NCBI RefSeq assembly: GCF_004923295.1 | Contig: NZ_CP039636.1 | Coordinates: forward strand, 853,253 to 917,252 | DNA from: Azospirillum sp. TSH100 | GTDB taxonomy: Bacteria > Pseudomonadota > Alphaproteobacteria > Azospirillales > Azospirillaceae | DNA length: 64,000 nt | Reading direction: 5' to 3' | Part shown: one piece after another, positions 8,397 through 16,834 of the stretch | Numbering within the stretch: the first letter of the stretch is position 1 | Layout of the letters: each line of letters begins with the position of its first letter | Program-made: the position numbers and the translations under genes | Notes under the pieces: generated by a model | Database searches by the model: none | What the model was told of the DNA's origin: nothing | What the model saw: only the letters and a program-made list of their open reading frames with translations

Positions 8397-10142
8397 TCAG
8401 GCGGCGGGGGATTCGCGCAGGGTCGCGGTGGCGGCGATGTCGAGCGCGCCGTCATCGGTCAGCGCCACGCCGTAGGCACTGCGCGCCGCCTCACGGCCGA
8501 GATAGCCCAGTCGCACGTCGCGGGCGACGGCCTGCGCATCGCGACGCTTCGGGTCGCCCCAACCGCCGCCGCCCGGCGTCTCCAGCCGCACCCGCTGGCC
8601 GTCGCGGATCTTCACATCGGTGACCTTGGACGCGAGCGGCGGCGATTTCTCGCCTTCGTCACTCTGCCAGCTGAAGCGGTTCAGTGCCGCAGGGTTGCCG
8701 CCGGCGACGCCGAACGGCGCGAAGACGCCGCGCTCGCCCAGCAGGAAGACGTCGGCGTCGGTCAGCGCCTCGATCTCATAGACCGCACCCAGCCCGCCGC
8801 GATGCAGGCCGGCCCCGGCGGAGTCCGGACGCAGCGCCCATTGGGTGAACATCACCGGATAAGCGGCCTCCAGGATTTCCACCGGCGGGATGGTGGCGGT
8901 GGAGATCGGGTTGTTGGCGTGGTTCAGCCCGTCCGTCTCCGGATTGCCGCCCAGCCCGCCGCCGAAGAAGGAGAACATGACCCAGCGCGAGCCGTCCTTG
9001 CGGTGACCGGCCAGCGACAGCGCGTTGATGGTACCGAAGGGGGCGGCGGTGGCGCGGGCCGGATCGGCAAGCGCCAGCGCGCCGAACACCACGCCGATCA
9101 CGCGCAGGATCGTCTCGGTATAGCCGCCGACCGGCTTGGGCGGCTTGACCGCCAGCAGCGTGCTTTCCGGGATGACGAAGGTGATCGGGTTGAGGCAGCC
9201 GGCATTGGCCGGCACGTCGGTGAAGACATGCTTCAGCGCGACGTAGCAGCAGGCCACCGCGGTGGAATAGGCGATGTTCAGCGGCCCGGCGCAGGGCGCC
9301 GATGAGCGCGAGAAGTCGAGCGTCATCCGGTCGCCGGCGATTGTCAGGTCCAGCGCGATGCGCAGCCGGTCCGCCGTGATGCCGTCATTGTCCAGATAAT
9401 CCTCGAAGCTGTAGACGCCGTCCGGCAGCTTGGACACGGCGCTGCGCATCAGCGCGTCGGCCCGCGCGGTGAAGGCGTCGAAGGCGGCGGAGACCGTCTC
9501 CTCGCCATGCTCGTCCAGCAGCTCCGTCAGGCGGCGCACGCCCAGATCCAGCGCGTTCAGCTGGCCGTTCAGGTCGCCGTAATTCGACACCGGCACGCGG
9601 GAATTGGCGGCGAGAATCGCCAGAAGGTCATGGTTCATCACGCCGGCCCTGACCAGCTTCACCGGCGGAATGCGCACGCCCTCCTGGAAGCTGTCGGTGG
9701 CGCGGGCGTTGAAGTTGCCCGGCACATTGCCGCCGATGTCGAGCCAGTGGCCGACCGACGCCATCCAGCAGAACAGCCGCCCCTGGCGGAAGATCGGCCG
9801 CACCAGACGGAAATCGTTCAGATGGGTGCCGCCGTCATAGGGATCGTTGAACAGGAAGATGTCGTCGGGATGGAGATCGCCCTCCTTCGCCACCTTGTCG
9901 ATCACCGCCTTGACGGCGAAGGCCATGGCGCCGACAAAGATCGGCAGGCCGTTGGTGCCCTGCACCAGCGTGGCGCCGGTCTCGGCATGATAGAGGCCGT
10001 GGCAGGCGTCGCGCGCCTCGGCGATGATCGGGTTGAAGGCGGAGCGGTAGAGTGTGGCGTCCATCTCGTCGGCGATCTGCTCCAGCCGGCCCTTCAGGAC
10101 GGCGAGCGTGACGGGATCGATTGCTGCGGTTTTCGTGGTCAT
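8397..10142 (-). CDS. hyuB: Hydantoinase/oxoprolinase subunit B
   Basis: The 581-residue protein matches the HyuB partner family: the N-terminus DPVTLAVLKGRLEQIADEM, the LFNDPYDGGTHLNDF motif, and the glycine-rich C-terminal GGGGWGDP typical of these subunits are all present. HyuA and HyuB together form the ring-opening enzyme; encoding them as adjacent genes rather than one fused 1,200-residue oxoprolinase is the bacterial N-methylhydantoinase arrangement. The start overlaps the lyase stop by ATGA (10139-10142), so translation is coupled. The enzyme is cytosolic, with no signal peptide. Confidence 0.93.
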   Translation of the reverse strand: MTTKTAAIDPVTLAVLKGRLEQIADEMDATLYRSAFNPIIAEARDACHGLYHAETGATLVQGTNGLPIFVGAMAFAVKAVIDKVAKEGDLHPDDIFLFNDPYDGGTHLNDFRLVRPIFRQGRLFCWMASVGHWLDIGGNVPGNFNARATDSFQEGVRIPPVKLVRAGVMNHDLLAILAANSRVPVSNYGDLNGQLNALDLGVRRLTELLDEHGEETVSAAFDAFTARADALMRSAVSKLPDGVYSFEDYLDNDGITADRLRIALDLTIAGDRMTLDFSRSSAPCAGPLNIAYSTAVACCYVALKHVFTDVPANAGCLNPITFVIPESTLLAVKPPKPVGGYTETILRVIGVVFGALALADPARATAAPFGTINALSLAGHRKDGSRWVMFSFFGGGLGGNPETDGLNHANNPISTATIPPVEILEAAYPVMFTQWALRPDSAGAGLHRGGLGAVYEIEALTDADVFLLGERGVFAPFGVAGGNPAALNRFSWQSDEGEKSPPLASKVTDVKIRDGQRVRLETPGGGGWGDPKRRDAQAVARDVRLGYLGREAARSAYGVALTDDGALDIAATATLRESPAA

Positions 10143-11041
10143 GCTGCGTCCTCCCGCATGGCGGGTGAAAAGTCCTTGTAGGTCTCGCCGAGCGCCAGCA
10201 TCTCCGGCGTGCCGATCAGCTCGTTCAGCGCGTTGAAGTCGAACATGCGGTCGCGGAAGGGCTGGGTCGTGCCGTGCTGCGCCAGCGAGCCGTAATAGTC
10301 CTGCGCCTGCCGGGCGAGCGCCCGCACGATTCCGCCGGGGAAGATCACCAGCCGGTAGCCCAGTTCGCCCAACTCGGCGGCGGAGCTGATCGGCGTCTGT
10401 CCCCCTTCCACCATGTTCGCCAGCAGCGGACGGATGCCGCCCAGGTCGGTGGCGATGGCGGACAGCTGCTCCCGGCTCTTCGGCGCCTCGACGAACAGCA
10501 CGTCGGCACCGGCCTCGACATAGAGCCGGGCGCGGTCCAGCGCCGCCGAAACGCCTTCCACCGCCACCGCGTCGGTGCGGGCGACGATCAGGGTGTTCCC
10601 GTTGGCGCGGGCATCGACCGCCGCCTTGATCTTCCCGGCCATCTCACCGGCCGGGATCACCGCCTTGTCGGTCAGGTGGCCGCAGCGCTTGGGAAAGCTC
10701 TGGTCCTCAAGCTGCAAGGCGGTGGCGCCGGCCCGCTCGAACATGCGCACGGTGCGCTGCACGTTCAGCGCGTTGCCGTATCCGGTGTCGGCATCGACGA
10801 TCAGCGGTGTCGGCACCCGGTCGCGCACCAGGGCGATGGTGTCGGCCACCTCGCTGACCGAAACCAGCCCGATATCGGGCCGGCCGAGCCGGGTATAGGC
10901 GATGGCGGCGCCCGACAGATAGAGTGCCTCGAACCCGGCGGCGGCGGCCATCGAAGCGGTGAAGGCGTCATAGACGCCGGGCGCCAGGACGACACGGTCC
11001 TGGGCCAGTCGGTCCCGGAAACTGATGCTGGGGACGGTCAT
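10139..11041 (-). CDS. Isocitrate lyase/PEP mutase superfamily lyase (dimethylmalate or methylisocitrate lyase type)
   Basis: A 300-residue Mg-dependent lyase. Metal-binding VDADTGYG (82-89), LEDQ (111-114) and the catalytic loop PKRCGH with Cys120 are present. The cysteine loop marks true C-C lyases (isocitrate, methylisocitrate, 2,3-dimethylmalate) as opposed to phosphonate mutases, which lack the KKCGH-type motif. In Eubacterium barkeri a lyase of this superfamily acts directly after a LeuCD-type dimethylmaleate hydratase in nicotinate fermentation, giving propionate and pyruvate; the same gene pair recurs here. 2-Methylisocitrate lyase is less likely because no methylcitrate synthase or methylcitrate dehydratase is nearby. 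The gene follows the transporter genes and overlaps hyuB by four bases. Confidence 0.85.
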   Translation of the reverse strand: MTVPSISFRDRLAQDRVVLAPGVYDAFTASMAAAAGFEALYLSGAAIAYTRLGRPDIGLVSVSEVADTIALVRDRVPTPLIVDADTGYGNALNVQRTVRMFERAGATALQLEDQSFPKRCGHLTDKAVIPAGEMAGKIKAAVDARANGNTLIVARTDAVAVEGVSAALDRARLYVEAGADVLFVEAPKSREQLSAIATDLGGIRPLLANMVEGGQTPISSAAELGELGYRLVIFPGGIVRALARQAQDYYGSLAQHGTTQPFRDRMFDFNALNELIGTPEMLALGETYKDFSPAMREDAA

Positions 11042-11135
11042 GTCAAGCGCTCCCCCGGCGGCGCCACGCGAAGCCGTCGCGGCGCCACAGGGTCAGGGTT
11101 GGAAGATGTCGGGAGAGGGCCGGAGCGCGCATCGC

Positions 11136-11849
11136 TCACAGTCCCAGATAGGTGCGTTTCAATTCGGGGTCGCGCGCGATCTCGTCGGACGGTCCCGACA
11201 GCGCGAAGACGCCGTTTTCGAGGATGTAGGCCCGGCGGGCGACCTCCAGCGACTGGACGACGTTCTGCTCCACCAGCAGGATCGCCAGACCGTCGGCGTT
11301 CAGCTTGCGGATCAGCCCGAACATCTCCTCCACCACCAGGGGCGAGAGACCGAGCGACGGCTCGTCGAGGATCAGCAGGCGCGGTTCGGCCATCATGCCG
11401 CGGCCGATCGCCAGCATCTGCTGTTCGCCGCCGGAGAGCGTGCCGGCGAACTGGCCTTCGCGCTCCTTCAGGCGGGGGAAGGTGGCGAAGATGCGCTCCA
11501 GGTTCCGCGCCCGGTTCGGCTTGCCGCGCCGATAGCTGCCGAGTTCCAGATTCTCGCGGATCGACAGGTTGGGGAAGATCTTGCGGCCCTCCGGCACCTG
11601 GATCAGCCCCTCCTCGACGATGCGGGCGGCGGATTTGCCGTCGATGCGGGTGCCGCCGAAGCGGATCTCGCCGGTCCAGGGCGGCAGCACGCCCGACAGC
11701 ACCTTGTTCAGCGTCGTCTTGCCGACGCCGTTGGAGCCGAGCACGGTGACGATCTCGCCGGCATGGACGGCCATGTCGATGCCGCGCAGCACCTCGGTGG
11801 CGCCATAGCCGGTCCTCAGGCCACGGATTTCCAGAAGCTGCTCAGCCAT
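11136..11849 (-). CDS. livF: Branched-chain-type amino acid/amide ABC transporter ATPase LivF
   Basis: This 237-residue ATPase has Walker A GSNGVGKTT (39-47), signature LSGGEQQML and Walker B LLILDEPSLGL, with the short C-terminus ending KRTYLGL typical of LivF. It energises uptake together with LivG. Its start overlaps the end of livG by 8 bases. The next gene downstream is the lyase, 94 bases away with no evident terminator, so transporter and pathway genes look cotranscribed. The HAAT family also carries amides, urea and aromatic acids, so the name does not fix the cargo. Confidence 0.93.
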   Translation of the reverse strand: MAEQLLEIRGLRTGYGATEVLRGIDMAVHAGEIVTVLGSNGVGKTTLNKVLSGVLPPWTGEIRFGGTRIDGKSAARIVEEGLIQVPEGRKIFPNLSIRENLELGSYRRGKPNRARNLERIFATFPRLKEREGQFAGTLSGGEQQMLAIGRGMMAEPRLLILDEPSLGLSPLVVEEMFGLIRKLNADGLAILLVEQNVVQSLEVARRAYILENGVFALSGPSDEIARDPELKRTYLGL

Positions 11850-12588
11850 GGGCCGCCCCCTCCGCCTTCAGCCGGGCGGCGGCGCCATGGCCGAGATAGG
11901 CCTCGATCACGCGGGTGTCGGCGCAGACGACGGCGGGCGGCCCCTCGGCGATCATGCGGCCCTGTGCCAACACATAGACGCGCTCGCACAGGTTCATCAC
12001 CGCCTGCATGACGTGTTCGATCATCAGGATCGTCACCCCTTCGTCGCGGATACTCCGGATCACCGGGATGATGTCGCGGATCTCCGACGGGTTGAGACCG
12101 GCCAGTACCTCGTCCAGCAGCAGAAGCTTCGGTTCGGTGGCGAGCGCGCGGGCCAGTTCCAGCCGCTTGCGCCCGGCCACCGTCAGTCCGCCGGCCGGCC
12201 GGTCCAGCTCGCTCCCCAGCCCGACGCGGCGGGCCACGTCGCGCGCCTTGGCGGTGGCGTCGGCGCGCCTGGCATGGCGCAGATAGGCGCCGACCGCGAT
12301 GTTCTCGCACACCGTCAGCCCGGCGAAGGGCTGGACGATCTGGAAGGTGCGGCCGATGCCACGTTCCGCCCGGCGGTGCGGCTCCTCGGCGGTGATGTCG
12401 GTGCCCTCGAAGCGGATGCGCCCGTCGGTCGGCGCGACGAAGCCGGAGATCATCGAGAACAGCGTGGTCTTGCCGGCACCGTTCGGGCCGATCAGCCCGA
12501 TGATGCCGCCGGGTTGCAAGGACAGCGTCGCGCTGTCCACCGCCATCAGCCCGCCGAACCGCTTGGAAACGCTCTCAACGGCCAGCAT
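11842..12588 (-). CDS. livG: Branched-chain-type ABC transporter ATPase LivG
   Basis: A 248-residue ATPase with Walker A GPNGAGKTT, the signature sequence LTVAGRKRLELARAL (degenerate LSGGQ, as usual in LivG) and Walker B LLLLDEVLAGL followed by the LivG-type MIEHVMQAVMNLCERVYVLAQG. It overlaps livM by 14 bases and livF by 8 bases. It is paired with LivF on the cytoplasmic face of the LivHM channel. Confidence 0.93.
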   Translation of the reverse strand: MLAVESVSKRFGGLMAVDSATLSLQPGGIIGLIGPNGAGKTTLFSMISGFVAPTDGRIRFEGTDITAEEPHRRAERGIGRTFQIVQPFAGLTVCENIAVGAYLRHARRADATAKARDVARRVGLGSELDRPAGGLTVAGRKRLELARALATEPKLLLLDEVLAGLNPSEIRDIIPVIRSIRDEGVTILMIEHVMQAVMNLCERVYVLAQGRMIAEGPPAVVCADTRVIEAYLGHGAAARLKAEGAAHG

Positions 12589-13573
12589 GGGAAACCTCCT
12601 TGGGTCCGCGCGTGACCATCCTGCGGCTACGGTCGCGCAGCCGCTCCAGCAGGCCGAGGATGCCGCCGCGGGCGAAGGCCACGGCCAGCACCAGCACGCC
12701 GCCGAAGACGATCAGGTCGATGCCGGGAATGCGGCCGGCGAACTGCTTGGCGACCTCACCCAGCCCGTGCAGGGTCAGCGCCCCGACCACCGGGCCGAAG
12801 ACGGTGCCGACCCCGCCGATGATCGGGGCCAGCAGAAGCTCCACCGAAATCCAGCTGCCATAGGCGATGTTGGCGTCGATGTAGAGGAAGTATTGCGCAT
12901 AGAGGCAGCCGGACAGCGCCGTGACCCCGCCGGACAGGGCGATGGCGCGCAGCTTGACCCGAAGGGAATTGACGCCCAGCGCCTTGGCCGCATCCTCGTT
13001 CTCGCGCACCGCCACCAGCTGCGCCCCGAAGCGGGAGCGCTGGATCCAGCGGGTCAGCAGCAGAACCGCGACCACGAAGGCCAGCACCAGCCAATAGAAG
13101 ACCGTCCGGTCGGCGAATTGCAGGTTGGCGGGGCGCACATCGAGCTTGATCAGCAGGCCCGCCGCGCCGCCGGTGAAGGAGGCGGCGTTGGCGAGGATGC
13201 GGAACACCTCGGCGAAGGCCAGCGTCACCAGCGCGAAGTAGGAGCCGCGCAGGCCCGACCGGAAGCTGAGAAAGCCGATGACCCAGCCGACCACGGCGCC
13301 GGCAACCGTCGCCAGCATCAGCCCGGCCCAGGCGTTGACGCCATAGCGCAGTTGCAGAATCGCCGTCACATAGGCGCCGGTGCCGAAGAAGGCGGCGTGG
13401 CCGAAGCTGAACTGGCCGCCGAAGCCGCCCAGGATGTTCCAGCCCTGCGCCCCAAGCGCGACGATCAACATGAAGACCAGGAAATTCAGCACCGGGCTGG
13501 AGGTCACGACCAGCGGCAGCAGCGCCGCCAGAATGGTCAGGACGGCGATCGGGATCAGGTCGCGCGCGGTCAT
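12575..13573 (-). CDS. livM: Branched-chain-type ABC transporter permease LivM
   Basis: The 332-residue protein has about nine to ten hydrophobic segments and the LivM hallmarks GGFGGQFSFGHAAFFGTGAY near the N-terminus and RSRFGAQLVAVRENEDAAKALG in the cytoplasmic loop. ATG at 13573 overlaps the livH stop as ATGA (13570-13573); reading further upstream in the same frame only gives antisense-like sequence inside livH. It forms the inner-membrane channel with LivH. Confidence 0.92.
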   Translation of the reverse strand: MTARDLIPIAVLTILAALLPLVVTSSPVLNFLVFMLIVALGAQGWNILGGFGGQFSFGHAAFFGTGAYVTAILQLRYGVNAWAGLMLATVAGAVVGWVIGFLSFRSGLRGSYFALVTLAFAEVFRILANAASFTGGAAGLLIKLDVRPANLQFADRTVFYWLVLAFVVAVLLLTRWIQRSRFGAQLVAVRENEDAAKALGVNSLRVKLRAIALSGGVTALSGCLYAQYFLYIDANIAYGSWISVELLLAPIIGGVGTVFGPVVGALTLHGLGEVAKQFAGRIPGIDLIVFGGVLVLAVAFARGGILGLLERLRDRSRRMVTRGPKEVSHAGR

Positions 13574-14442
13574 GCCTTGGCTCCGAACAGTCCGGTCGGC
13601 CGCACCAGCAGCACGGCGATGAAGATCAGGAAGATGCCGATCTGGCCCAGGCTGTCGCCCAGGAACAGGCCGCACAGGCTCTCCACCACACCGATGAACA
13701 GTCCGCCCAGCAGCGCGCCGGGCAGCGAGCCCATGCCGCCCAGCACCACCACGGTGAAGGCGACCAGCACGAAGGCGCCGCCGATGCGCGGGTTGACGTA
13801 GAAGGTCGGCATCAGCAGACCCGCCGCGACGGCAAGACAGGCGCAGCCCAGCCCGAAAGTGACGGCATAGACATGCGGCACGTCGATGCCGACCAGATTG
13901 GCGCCCAGCTTCTCCTTGGCGACCGCACGGATCGCCTTGCCGGTATCGGTGCGGTTCAGCACCAGCCACAAGAGACCGGTGACCACCACCGCCACCCCAA
14001 GCCCGATCAGGCGCGGGTAGCTGAGCAGCAGCGGCCCCAGCGCCACCACCTGGAAGGAATAGTCGGTGTCGAGCGTGCGGGTATCCGACTGGAACAACGC
14101 CAGCAGCACATTCTCCAGCACGATGGACAGGCCCAGCGTAACCAGCAGGATGTTACCATCATCACCATGGCTGGCCGGCCCGATGACGAAGCGTTGCAGG
14201 CCGTAGCCGAGGACGAACATCAACGGCACCAGCGGCAGGATGGCGAGATAGGGGTCCATACCGAGCACCGCCCAGGCGATCCAGACCGCGAACATCGCGC
14301 AGGTCAAAAGCGCGCCATGGGCGAAGTTGATGATGTGGAGCACGCCGTAAATCAAAGTCAGGCCAAGCGCGATCAGGGCATAGACCGCACCGGTCATCAG
14401 ACCGTTCAGCGCCGCTTCCAGAATGATCTGAGGGGAATACAT
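13570..14442 (-). CDS. livH: Branched-chain-type ABC transporter permease LivH
   Basis: A 290-residue integral membrane protein with about eight hydrophobic segments. Diagnostic LivH features are GAVYALIALGLTLIYGVLHIINFAHGAL at the N-terminus (stretch from residue 17) and the GGMGSLPGALLGGLFIGVVES segment near residue 240. It starts 108 bases after the binding-protein gene, across an intercistronic hairpin, and is coupled to livM by ATGA. Confidence 0.93.
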   Translation of the reverse strand: MYSPQIILEAALNGLMTGAVYALIALGLTLIYGVLHIINFAHGALLTCAMFAVWIAWAVLGMDPYLAILPLVPLMFVLGYGLQRFVIGPASHGDDGNILLVTLGLSIVLENVLLALFQSDTRTLDTDYSFQVVALGPLLLSYPRLIGLGVAVVVTGLLWLVLNRTDTGKAIRAVAKEKLGANLVGIDVPHVYAVTFGLGCACLAVAAGLLMPTFYVNPRIGGAFVLVAFTVVVLGGMGSLPGALLGGLFIGVVESLCGLFLGDSLGQIGIFLIFIAVLLVRPTGLFGAKA

Positions 14443-14456
14443 GGCAGCCCGCGCAT

Positions 14457-14474
14457 GAGGGGAATGGTCCCCTC
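14457..14474 (-). other. Intercistronic hairpin between binding-protein gene and livH
   Basis: GAGGGG and CCCCTC form a perfect 6-bp stem around a 6-base loop. There is no T-run after it, so it is not a classical terminator. Such hairpins after a binding-protein gene often stabilise the upstream transcript and set a higher dose of binding protein than permease; that role is inferred here. Confidence 0.4.
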
Positions 14475-14550
14475 ACCCGCACCGGGTCTGCCGGCTTGCG
14501 GCCTCCCGGACGGGTGGGGGAATGCGGAGGTGCGACGGCGAAAGAACCGG

Positions 14551-15795
14551 TCAGGCCGCCGGGAAGTTGGCCTTCGCCTCGGCGAACGCGTCGGGGAAGA
14601 TCACTTTGATGTCCTCGCCCTGGATCTGGGTGTTGATCGGGGTGGCGCCTTCGTTCTGACCGTTGACGAACTTGGTCGGGCCGTAGGGCATGATGTGGCC
14701 GTCGAAGGTGGAGGCGTTCAGCGCCTCGATGATCTTCTTGCGGTCGGTCGAGGCCGCGCGCTCGATGGCGTCGGCCAGCAGCAGCACGTTCGAGTAATTC
14801 AGCGAGACATTGTAGGCGAAGGACTTGCCCTGCCCTTCCACCGCCTTGCGCAGGGCCAGCGCCTTCGGGTTCTTCGGATCGTGCCAGTGGTTGCAGTCGA
14901 TGACGTTCTGCGCCGCCTGCGGGAACTCCTTGACGAAGCGGCCGTTCGACGCCGCCCCGCCCAGGATGGCGTAGATGCCCTTCGGCTTGATGCGCTGCTG
15001 CTGCATGGTGCGGGCGAGCAGCACGAACTCGCCATAGTAGTTCGACGGGATCACCAGATCGGGGTTCAGCGAGCGGATGCGCAGCGCCACATTGGACATG
15101 TCGCGCGCCGGCGTCGGGTGGGCGATGGTCTCCAGGACCTCGAAGCCGCGCTTGGGCAGTTCGGCCTGCAACAGCTTGGCGAGGCCGGAGCCGAACAACC
15201 CATCCTCATGCACCAGGACGACGGTCCTGGCCGGCTTGTCCGCCTTATCGTTGATGGCGGTCAGGTTGTCGAGCGCCACCTGCGTGACCTTGCCGAAACC
15301 GGGGCTGAAGCGGAAGGTGTTGGTCAGGCCGCGCGCCATGATCTGGTCCGACACGCCGACGTCGACCAGATAAGGCAGGTCATAGCGTGCTGCCGCCTGC
15401 GAGGCGGCAAGGCAGATTGGGCTGGCGAAGCCGCCGACGATGGCGGAAACACCTTCGGCCTGCATGCGCTCGACCTCCTGCGTGCCGGCCTCGGGGGTGG
15501 AGCGGGCGTCGCCGAAGACCATTTCCAGTTTTGCGCCGCCGAGCGATTTGATGCCACCGGCCCCGTTGATCTCGTTGATCGCCATCTCCGCACCGGCGCG
15601 GCCGAGATCGCCGTCATGGGCAAGCGCACCGGTCACCGGCTGGAGAATGCCGATCTTCACCACCGGGGTCTGCGCCCGCAGCGCCGACGGTGCGGCAAAG
15701 GGCAGTGTCGTCACCGCGGCCGCCGCTGCACCGGCCTTCAGCACCGTGCGGCGGGAAATGCCCAAGAGGATGGAGTCCTGAACCGAACGTCCCAT
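14551..15795 (-). CDS. ABC transporter substrate-binding protein, LivK-like, with Tat-type signal
   Basis: The 414-residue periplasmic binding protein opens with SRRTVLKAGAAAAAV and an Ala-rich segment ending ALRAQ, a twin-arginine-type signal. The mature part begins VKIGILQPVTGALAHDGDLG, the standard type I fold start. GGAG lies upstream of ATG 15795 and the GntR stop is only four bases away, so it is second in the operon. It sets the specificity of the LivHMGF channel. By context the cargo should be the ring compound processed by HyuAB rather than leucine or valine, but no ligand residues can be assigned by eye. Confidence 0.9.
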   Translation of the reverse strand: MGRSVQDSILLGISRRTVLKAGAAAAAVTTLPFAAPSALRAQTPVVKIGILQPVTGALAHDGDLGRAGAEMAINEINGAGGIKSLGGAKLEMVFGDARSTPEAGTQEVERMQAEGVSAIVGGFASPICLAASQAAARYDLPYLVDVGVSDQIMARGLTNTFRFSPGFGKVTQVALDNLTAINDKADKPARTVVLVHEDGLFGSGLAKLLQAELPKRGFEVLETIAHPTPARDMSNVALRIRSLNPDLVIPSNYYGEFVLLARTMQQQRIKPKGIYAILGGAASNGRFVKEFPQAAQNVIDCNHWHDPKNPKALALRKAVEGQGKSFAYNVSLNYSNVLLLADAIERAASTDRKKIIEALNASTFDGHIMPYGPTKFVNGQNEGATPINTQIQGEDIKVIFPDAFAEAKANFPAA

Positions 15796-15799
15796 ACGC

Positions 15800-16669
15800 T
15801 CAACTCCTCTGTTTGATGACCCGCGGGGCGCGGGTGGGCTTTTCGCCCGATTTGTTTTTGTCGGTTTTGCTTTTTTCGGCCTTGCTCTTGTCCTGGCCGC
15901 GCGGCCAGCCGAGCGCCGGGCTCCAACGCCGCTCGCCGTCGCTGCCGGTGCGCACCAGATCCATGTGGAAGCTGTAGCGGTCGGGCCGGTACAGCGCGTG
16001 GAGATGCTCCACGCCACGGCCCGACGGCTCGTAGACGATGCGGGTCAGGGTCAGCAGCGGCGACCCGATCTCCAGGTCCAGTGCGGTCGCCGCCTCAGGG
16101 CCGGCGAGCGTGGCGTTGATCGCCTGGGTCGCGCGCTCCGTCGTCACGCCCGACCGCTCGATCAGTTCCAGCAATGGACGAGCCGCCAATTCGGCCTCAG
16201 AATAGGTCAGGCCGATCCATTCCGGCACATGGGTGGTCAAATAGGAAAAGGGCTCCCCATCGATCAGACGCACGCGCACCGACCGCTGAACCCGCTCGCC
16301 CGGTTTCAGTCCGAGGCTCTCGGCAATCTGGTCCGAGGGAACGCCGTAACCGAATGACAGCAGCTTCACATCGGTGCTGCGGCCCATGTCGATCAGGTGC
16401 GACAGCACGTTCGACAGATCGGCGACGATCGGCCGGACGGCGCGCCTGTCATGGACGAAGGTGCCCGATCCGGCCTTGCGCTGAACCAGCCCTTCCTTTT
16501 CCAGCAGATCCAGCGCCCGGCGCACGGTGACCCGCGACACCGCATGTTCGGCCGCCAGCGCCGGTTCGCCCGGCAGCCGCCCGCCCGGCGGCAGCTCGCC
16601 GGCGACGATGCGGTCGCGCAGCAGCAGATAGATCCTGCGCGCCTTCAGAGGTTCGACCGCCGACTTCAC
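15800..16669 (-). CDS. GntR-family (HutC/UTRA) transcriptional regulator
   Basis: This 289-residue regulator has an N-terminal winged helix (LPPGGRLPGEPALAAEHAVS, then VTVRRALDLLEKEGLVQRK) and a C-terminal UTRA ligand-binding domain. I choose GTG at 16669, preceded by GGGGAGGCGGAG; an ATG at 16726 in the same frame would add 19 residues and start inside the operator region. The C-terminal tail is Lys/Arg-rich and low in complexity (about residues 250-289), which is unusual for the family. It is the first gene of the operon it presumably controls. The ligand is likely the transported compound or an intermediate. Confidence 0.88.
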   Translation of the reverse strand: MKSAVEPLKARRIYLLLRDRIVAGELPPGGRLPGEPALAAEHAVSRVTVRRALDLLEKEGLVQRKAGSGTFVHDRRAVRPIVADLSNVLSHLIDMGRSTDVKLLSFGYGVPSDQIAESLGLKPGERVQRSVRVRLIDGEPFSYLTTHVPEWIGLTYSEAELAARPLLELIERSGVTTERATQAINATLAGPEAATALDLEIGSPLLTLTRIVYEPSGRGVEHLHALYRPDRYSFHMDLVRTGSDGERRWSPALGWPRGQDKSKAEKSKTDKNKSGEKPTRAPRVIKQRS

Positions 16670-16711
16670 AGCACTCCGCCTCCCCGTCCACTGGAAACCG
16701 CCCAACCAGGA

Positions 16712-16775
16712 ACCAAAGCTGTCCACTCACCAGACAGGAACCTGTATGATATATAATACAGCTTTGGTCAATGGC
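16712..16775 (-). promoter_or_regulatory. Probable operator/promoter of the hydantoinase operon
   Basis: CTGTATGATATATAATACAG (16742-16761) is a 20-bp palindrome with only one mismatched pair. It is nested within a larger inverted repeat, ACCAAAGCTG (16712-16721) and CAGCTTTGGT (16759-16768). On the minus strand TTGACC lies just upstream of the palindrome and could be a -35 box, with an AT-rich -10 inside the palindrome. HutC-type GntR proteins bind TGTxTAxACA-like sites, so autoregulation by the adjacent GntR protein is the simplest reading. The exact transcription start is not determined. Confidence 0.6.
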
Positions 16776-16834
16776 GATGTTGGGGGAGCGGACGATCGAG
16801 GTCGGAATCCAAAGGCCCTGACGCAAGGGAGCCG

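Noticed and set aside
6464..8623. A 719-codon rightward frame opposite hyuA
   Set aside because: It lies exactly antisense to hyuA, has the His/Arg/Gly-rich composition of a shadow frame in GC-rich DNA, and has no domain signature.
12299..13801. A long rightward frame opposite livM/livH
   Set aside because: It is the complement of two clearly recognisable permease genes; Gln/His/Arg-rich shadow composition.
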